Below, one piece after another: positions 60,280 through 64,000 of a stretch of DNA of 64,000 bases. The stretch covers positions 62,001-126,000 of the forward strand of contig CAJXVU010000005.1 in assembly GCA_913062555.1 (NCBI GenBank), read 5' to 3'. This stretch comes from an uncultured Bacteroidota bacterium (GTDB lineage Bacteria > Bacteroidota > Bacteroidia > Flavobacteriales > Flavobacteriaceae). The notes beneath the pieces are model-generated. The model had not been told where the DNA came from, searched no databases, and was given only the letters and a program-made list of their open reading frames with translations. Position numbers and translations under genes: made by a program. Position 1 is the stretch's first letter. The number at the start of each line of letters is the position of its first letter.

Positions 60280-61176
60280 ATGTCAAGGGCTTCAAATTCT
60301 TCTATTTCAAAGACTTCAATAATTTCTGATTTTAAGGAAATTACAAAAATGCGCCTTTCTTTAAGTGTCGTATTTTCGTCAATAGCAGGATATTTGTTAG
60401 CGGCCGATACAGTTAGTTTTTATATTTTGTTTTTATTGGCATTTGGAGGCTATTTTATGGTAGGTGCTTCAAACGCTTTTAATCAAATTATTGAAAAGGA
60501 TTTGGATGCTTTAATGGAGCGTACCAAGAACAGACCAATTCCTGCCGGGAGACTCTCCGTAAATTCAGCATTTATTCTAGCTACAGTATTTACAATTTTA
60601 GGAATTACTATTTTATATATTATAAATCCACAAACAGCAATGTTTGGTGCGATTTCAATTTTTTTATATACGAGTGCATATACCCCTTTAAAGACAAAAA
60701 CACCACTATCAGTTTTTGTTGGTGCTATTCCTGGTGCTATTCCTTTTATGTTAGGATGGGTAGCAGCAACGAACGATTTTGGTATTGAACCTGGAACTTT
60801 ATTTATGCTACAGTTTTTTTGGCAATTTCCACACTTCTGGGCCATAGGATGGTTTTTGCATGACGATTACAAAAAGGCAGGGTTTAATATGTTGCCAACG
60901 GGTAAACGAGATAAGGCGACAGCAATGCAAACTATTTTGTATACTGTGTGGACCATTTTAGTCTCAATAATACCAGTATTTGGATTTACAGGAAAACTAC
61001 AACTTACAATTGTAGGTGCTATAATTGTGTTTTTATTAGGATTAGGAATGTTATATTATGCCATTCGGTTATTTAAAAAAATGACTGCCTTAGCAGCAAG
61101 ACAATTAATGTTGGCAAGTGTACTATATATTACATTAGTACAAGTAATTTATGTTTTAGATAAGTTTATAAGATAA
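60280..61176 (+). CDS. ctaB: heme o synthase (protoheme IX farnesyltransferase)
   Basis: The 298-residue UbiA-family membrane protein has about nine hydrophobic segments. The prenyl-diphosphate-binding motif is NAFNQIIEKDLDALMERTKNRP and the second motif is in HDDYKKAGFNMLP. Conserved TPLKTKTPLSVFVGAIPGAIPFMLGW and FFWQFPHFWAIGWF are also present. It adds a farnesyl group to haem b, giving haem o for the oxidase. It leads the operon, with subunit III genes following after 1 nt. Confidence 0.95.
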   Translation: MSRASNSSISKTSIISDFKEITKMRLSLSVVFSSIAGYLLAADTVSFYILFLLAFGGYFMVGASNAFNQIIEKDLDALMERTKNRPIPAGRLSVNSAFILATVFTILGITILYIINPQTAMFGAISIFLYTSAYTPLKTKTPLSVFVGAIPGAIPFMLGWVAATNDFGIEPGTLFMLQFFWQFPHFWAIGWFLHDDYKKAGFNMLPTGKRDKATAMQTILYTVWTILVSIIPVFGFTGKLQLTIVGAIIVFLLGLGMLYYAIRLFKKMTALAARQLMLASVLYITLVQVIYVLDKFIR

Positions 61177-61177
61177 T

Positions 61178-61759
61178 ATGGATTTAACTCAAGGATCAAT
61201 AGAGGAAAAAAATCGCAGGGCAAAAAAGATGATGCTTTGGTTTGGAATAGTTTCATTAATCATGTCTTTTGCAGGATGGACTAGTGCTTTTGTAGTAAGT
61301 AGTTCTCGTGAAGATTGGTTGAGAGATTTTCAATTGCCTAATGCCTTTGCTATTAGTGCCGTGATATTTGTGATAAGTAGTCTCACATTTATTTTGGCGA
61401 AAAGAGCCCTGAAATCGGGAAATAGAAAAGCAACAACAATTTATTTATTAGTGACTTTAGTGTTGGGGGTGGCGTTTATTTTCAATCAGTTTGTCGGCTT
61501 TCAAGAGCTGATGGCAATGGGCTATAACTTTACAGGCCCAACCAGTAATATAACAATGACTTATATCTTTCTAATTGCTGCAGTGCATATTTTGCACGTC
61601 GTTGTAGCATTAGTTTGCTTGTTAGTAGTAATTTATAATCATTTTAAACAGAAGTATAACACAGAGAAAACGCTTGGTTTTGAACTAGCTGCAACCTTTT
61701 GGCATTTTGTAGATTTTTTATGGCTTTACTTGTTTTTATTTTTATACTTCTTTAGATAA
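61178..61759 (+). CDS. cytochrome c oxidase subunit III, short form
   Basis: The 193-residue protein has five membrane segments (for example MMLWFGIVSLIMSFAGWTSAFVV and AVHILHVVVALVCLLVVIY) and the subunit III C-terminal motif AATFWHFVDFLWLYLFLFLYFFR. It starts 1 nt after ctaB. Together with the longer second copy downstream it forms the two subunit-III-like proteins of the Bacteroidetes aa3-type oxidase. Subunits I and II are not in this window. Confidence 0.92.
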   Translation: MDLTQGSIEEKNRRAKKMMLWFGIVSLIMSFAGWTSAFVVSSSREDWLRDFQLPNAFAISAVIFVISSLTFILAKRALKSGNRKATTIYLLVTLVLGVAFIFNQFVGFQELMAMGYNFTGPTSNITMTYIFLIAAVHILHVVVALVCLLVVIYNHFKQKYNTEKTLGFELAATFWHFVDFLWLYLFLFLYFFR

Positions 61760-61803
61760 ATAAAATGATTATTTTTGTGCAATTTTAAAAACGAAATTCA
61801 TTT

Positions 61804-62787
61804 ATGGATAATACAGTTGTAAGTACTGGAACAGATGAAAAAACTTGGGGAGGCGGCAACCAGCCTCTAAAATCTAGCTATGGTAAAATGATGATGTGGT
61901 TTTTCATCGTTTCCGATGCATTAACATTTTCAGGGTTTTTAGCAGCCTATGGCTTCTCGAGATTTAAATTTATAGATTCTTGGCCAATTGCAGATGAGGT
62001 GTTTACTCACATCCCTTTTGTTCATGGGAATTACCCAATGATTTATGTGGCCTTTATGACGTTTATTCTTATTATGTCTTCTGTAACAATGGTGTTAGCC
62101 GTTGATGCTGGGCACGAGTTGAAGAAAACTAAAGTAACCTGGTATTTATTCCTAACAATTATTGGAGGTGTAATTTTTGTTGGATCTCAAGCTTGGGAAT
62201 GGGGAACTTTTATTAAAGGAGATTATGGTGCGGTTCAAACTACAGGAGGAAATATATTGCAGTTTGTAAATGCAGATGATGGGCATAGAATAGCTATCCG
62301 TGATTTTGCGGTAGTAGATGAGCATAATGAGAGAGTTGTACATGAGTCCAAAAAAGGATTGTGGTTTCAAAGTGAAGGGGCATTACCAAGCTACTCTGTA
62401 GCAGAGGTAATTAGTGGTATGGAAGAACATGATAATGTGGTAATCCGAACCCAAATAATTAATGAAGAAGGTGAAAAAACAGTACTCTCAAGAGGAGCTT
62501 CATTGAAACTTATTAGAGACAATGGTAAAGTAGTTGTCGAAGGAGCTAACTTGCATGTAAACGAATATGGTTCGCCATTGTTTGCTGATTTCTTCTTCTT
62601 TATTACAGGATTTCACGGATTTCACGTATTTTCAGGAGTATTGATTAATATCATTATTTTCTTTAATGTAATATTAGGAACCTACGACCGTAGAAAAAAT
62701 TACGAAATGGTAGAAAAAGTTGGACTTTACTGGCACTTTGTAGATTTAGTTTGGGTATTTGTATTTACATTCTTCTACCTAGTTTAA
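61804..62787 (+). CDS. cytochrome c oxidase subunit III, long form with insertion
   Basis: The 327-residue protein has five membrane segments with the family motifs YGKMMMWFFIVSDALTFSGFLAAY, FFFITGFHGFHVFSGVLINII and GLYWHFVDLVWVFVFTFFYLV. A hydrophilic insertion of about 120 residues lies between the third and fourth helices (about 138-258), rich in charged residues (DEHNERVVHESKKG, EEHDNVVIRTQI). I recall similar insertions in other Flavobacteriaceae but know of no assigned role. It follows the short form with a 44-nt gap. Confidence 0.92.
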   Translation: MDNTVVSTGTDEKTWGGGNQPLKSSYGKMMMWFFIVSDALTFSGFLAAYGFSRFKFIDSWPIADEVFTHIPFVHGNYPMIYVAFMTFILIMSSVTMVLAVDAGHELKKTKVTWYLFLTIIGGVIFVGSQAWEWGTFIKGDYGAVQTTGGNILQFVNADDGHRIAIRDFAVVDEHNERVVHESKKGLWFQSEGALPSYSVAEVISGMEEHDNVVIRTQIINEEGEKTVLSRGASLKLIRDNGKVVVEGANLHVNEYGSPLFADFFFFITGFHGFHVFSGVLINIIIFFNVILGTYDRRKNYEMVEKVGLYWHFVDLVWVFVFTFFYLV

Positions 62788-62808
62788 TAATAGATAATTC
62801 AGTTTAAA

Positions 62809-63192
62809 ATGGCAGATCACGCACATAAATTAGAAATATTAAGAGGTTTAATTAAGTTTAAATCCAATACCCAAAAAATTTGGGGAGTTTTAGTCTTATT
62901 GTCTATTATTACAGGTGTTGAAGTAGTTTTAGGGATTTATAAACCAGCGGCCTTAATGGGGCCTGTTTTAGGGATGAAAGCTCTAAACTGGATTTTTATA
63001 ATTCTAACTTTGGTAAAGGCTTATTATATTACTTGGGATTTCATGCACATGAGAGACGAAACAAAATCACTTCGTCGAGTTGTGGTATGGACAGCAGTAT
63101 TTTTAATTTGCTATTTATTATTTATCCTTTTACAAGAGGGCGGTTACGTTTTTGATGTGTATAAAGAGGGATATATGAAACGAGATTTTTAA
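62809..63192 (+). CDS. cytochrome c oxidase subunit IV-type protein
   Basis: The 127-residue protein is His-rich at the start (MADHAHKLEILRGLIKFKSNTQKIW). Three membrane segments follow (VLVLLSIITGVEVVLGIY, LNWIFIILTLVKAYYITWDFMHM and VVVWTAVFLICYLLFILL). The TWDFMHMRDE motif is typical of the prokaryotic subunit IV/CyoD-like family. It completes the oxidase cluster, 21 nt after the long subunit III gene, and is followed by a terminator. Confidence 0.9.
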   Translation: MADHAHKLEILRGLIKFKSNTQKIWGVLVLLSIITGVEVVLGIYKPAALMGPVLGMKALNWIFIILTLVKAYYITWDFMHMRDETKSLRRVVVWTAVFLICYLLFILLQEGGYVFDVYKEGYMKRDF

Positions 63193-63235
63193 AAACACAA
63201 CACTGTTTGATTACTAAGTGTTAAATTATAGATAT

Positions 63236-63268
63236 AAAGACGGTTTTTTAAACCGTCTTTTTTATTTT
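63236..63268 (+). terminator. terminator after the oxidase subunit IV gene
   Basis: AAAGACGGTTT and AAACCGTCTTT form a perfect 11-bp stem with a 3-nt loop, followed by a T-rich run. It falls inside the long open frame that begins at 63218, so that frame's early ATG is not the real start. Confidence 0.85.
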
Positions 63269-63270
63269 TG
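63263..63270 (+). promoter_or_regulatory. -7 box of the SCO-like gene overlapping the terminator tail
   Basis: TATTTTTG matches TAnnTTTG and ends 4 nt before the ATG at 63275, as in the TatD gene. It shares bases with the T-tract of the preceding terminator. No TTG is visible at the usual distance because the hairpin occupies that space. Confidence 0.4.
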
Positions 63271-63274
63271 CACC

Positions 63275-64000
63275 ATGACAACAAAGCGTATTAAAAAGAT
63301 ATCAATTTTAGCTATTTTATTTTTTCTTCCAGTTATATTCTTATTGTTTTTGTATCCTTCAAAACATAATTATAATACCTTGGATGTTATAGCTAATAAC
63401 ATAATAGAAGTCTCTGCTTTTATAGATGAAGATGGTGAGGATGTCTTTTTGGAAAATAATTTGACCGTGCTAGGATTTTTTGGAAGTCAACCCATGGATA
63501 AATCAACGGTTGCTTCAAATCTTAAAGAATTAATTTACGATAAATTTAAGGGATTCAAACGCTTTCAAATATTGATCATTATTCCACAAGGAGCTGAAGC
63601 ACAAGTAAAGCTGTTAAAAAAAGAATTACTTAAATATGACGAGCTTAAATATTGGTCTTTTGCGTATGGGCATGAACAAGATATTCAGAAACTATACAAT
63701 AGTCTTAACGCTTCGAATAATTTAGAACCTAATCTTGCGACTGATCATGTCTTTATTATTGATAAAGATCGCAATCAGCGTGGGAGACTTGATGATAGAA
63801 CTGAAAGACAAGTCGAAAAACAAGAAGGCGCTTATGGATTAAGCTCATACGATTGTATTAAGGTAGCTGTAGTAAAAAATAAAATGAGTGAAGACATGCG
63901 CATTTTATTCACAGAATATCGACAAAAACGAAAGGGAACTTTCGATTCCACATCTAGAAGAGCAGACGATATAAAAACAGAAGTAAAAATTGAAGATTGA
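63275..64000 (+). CDS. membrane-anchored SCO-like protein lacking the CxxxC motif
   Basis: The start at 63275 gives 241 residues, with the stop codon on the last bases of the window. A membrane anchor lies at about 8-27 and a thioredoxin-like domain follows: NLTVLGFFGSQPMDKSTVASNLKELIYDKF, then FQILIIIPQ, and DHVFIIDKDRNQRGRLDDR (157-175). In SCO copper chaperones the first segment would carry CxxxC and the second the copper His. Here GSQPM replaces the cysteines, while His158 is kept. Its place after the oxidase genes supports a SCO relationship, probably not copper transfer. Confidence 0.65.
   Translation: MTTKRIKKISILAILFFLPVIFLLFLYPSKHNYNTLDVIANNIIEVSAFIDEDGEDVFLENNLTVLGFFGSQPMDKSTVASNLKELIYDKFKGFKRFQILIIIPQGAEAQVKLLKKELLKYDELKYWSFAYGHEQDIQKLYNSLNASNNLEPNLATDHVFIIDKDRNQRGRLDDRTERQVEKQEGAYGLSSYDCIKVAVVKNKMSEDMRILFTEYRQKRKGTFDSTSRRADDIKTEVKIED

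Overview
The window is chromosomal DNA of an AT-rich Bacteroidetes bacterium, almost certainly a member of the Flavobacteriaceae. The evidence is a 2406-residue SprA (the outer-membrane translocon of the type IX secretion system), families largely restricted to this phylum (DUF4271, DUF4296, DUF5686, DUF5916), lipoproteins with a Ser-Cys lipobox followed by acidic residues, and promoters of the phylum-specific form TTG-N18-21-TAnnTTTG ahead of many housekeeping genes. There is no phage, insertion sequence, CRISPR array or rRNA operon. The left edge (1-148) holds no gene I can support.

Layout. 149-4227 (minus strand): a PKD-domain protein with a C-terminal barrel-like region, then two tandem paralogous lipoproteins. 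4365-8040 (plus): an ECF sigma factor with a membrane anti-sigma-like TPR protein, then a membrane-bound AraC-type regulator with a CPBP-type intramembrane protease. 8255-10212: TatD nuclease, asparaginase I and tRNA-Ser(GGA). 10334-13504: an ExbB / 4-TM protein / ExbD / ExbD energy-coupling operon followed by an outer-membrane barrel gene. 13532-26307 (mostly minus): rpoN, asnS, an MMPL exporter, a DUF5686 barrel, frr, pyrH, tsf, rpsB, rpsI and rplM, with one plus-strand spondin-type lipoprotein between pyrH and tsf. 26539-32066: two tandem DUF5916 outer-membrane proteins, followed by a REP-like repeat. 32360-37231 (minus): polA, an Lrp regulator and a saccharopine-dehydrogenase-like enzyme. 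37319-49247: DUF423, pckA, hemD, DUF4271, a polyprenol-phosphate mannosyltransferase, dihydroorotase, DUF4296, an epimerase, tyrS, maeB and ruvA. 49253-59201: sprA, gcvH, a VanZ-like gene, two TonB genes and the remnant of a third. 59249-64000: a secreted metallo-beta-lactamase-fold hydrolase facing a haem/copper oxidase operon (heme o synthase, two subunit III genes, subunit IV) and a SCO-like protein without the copper cysteines.

How the genes fit together. Much of the window serves the cell envelope: energy transduction across the inner membrane (ExbB/ExbD, TonB), outer-membrane export (SprA), several barrels and several lipoproteins. The rest is core translation, nucleotide and central-carbon metabolism and respiration. 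The most distinctive regulatory signal is a bipartite element, GGGTAACAATT-N14-ATATAA(A/G)G, shared by the two tandem lipoprotein genes beside the ECF sigma gene. It looks like the promoter class read by that sigma factor, which would make 2188-5685 one surface-lipoprotein stress or sensing module. Other noteworthy points are a TonB gene triplication with a decayed third copy, a CxxCH motif in an ExbD, a nine-residue repeat tail on ribosomal protein S2, a dihydroorotase lacking the first His of its metal motif, and a SCO-like protein lacking its Cys pair.
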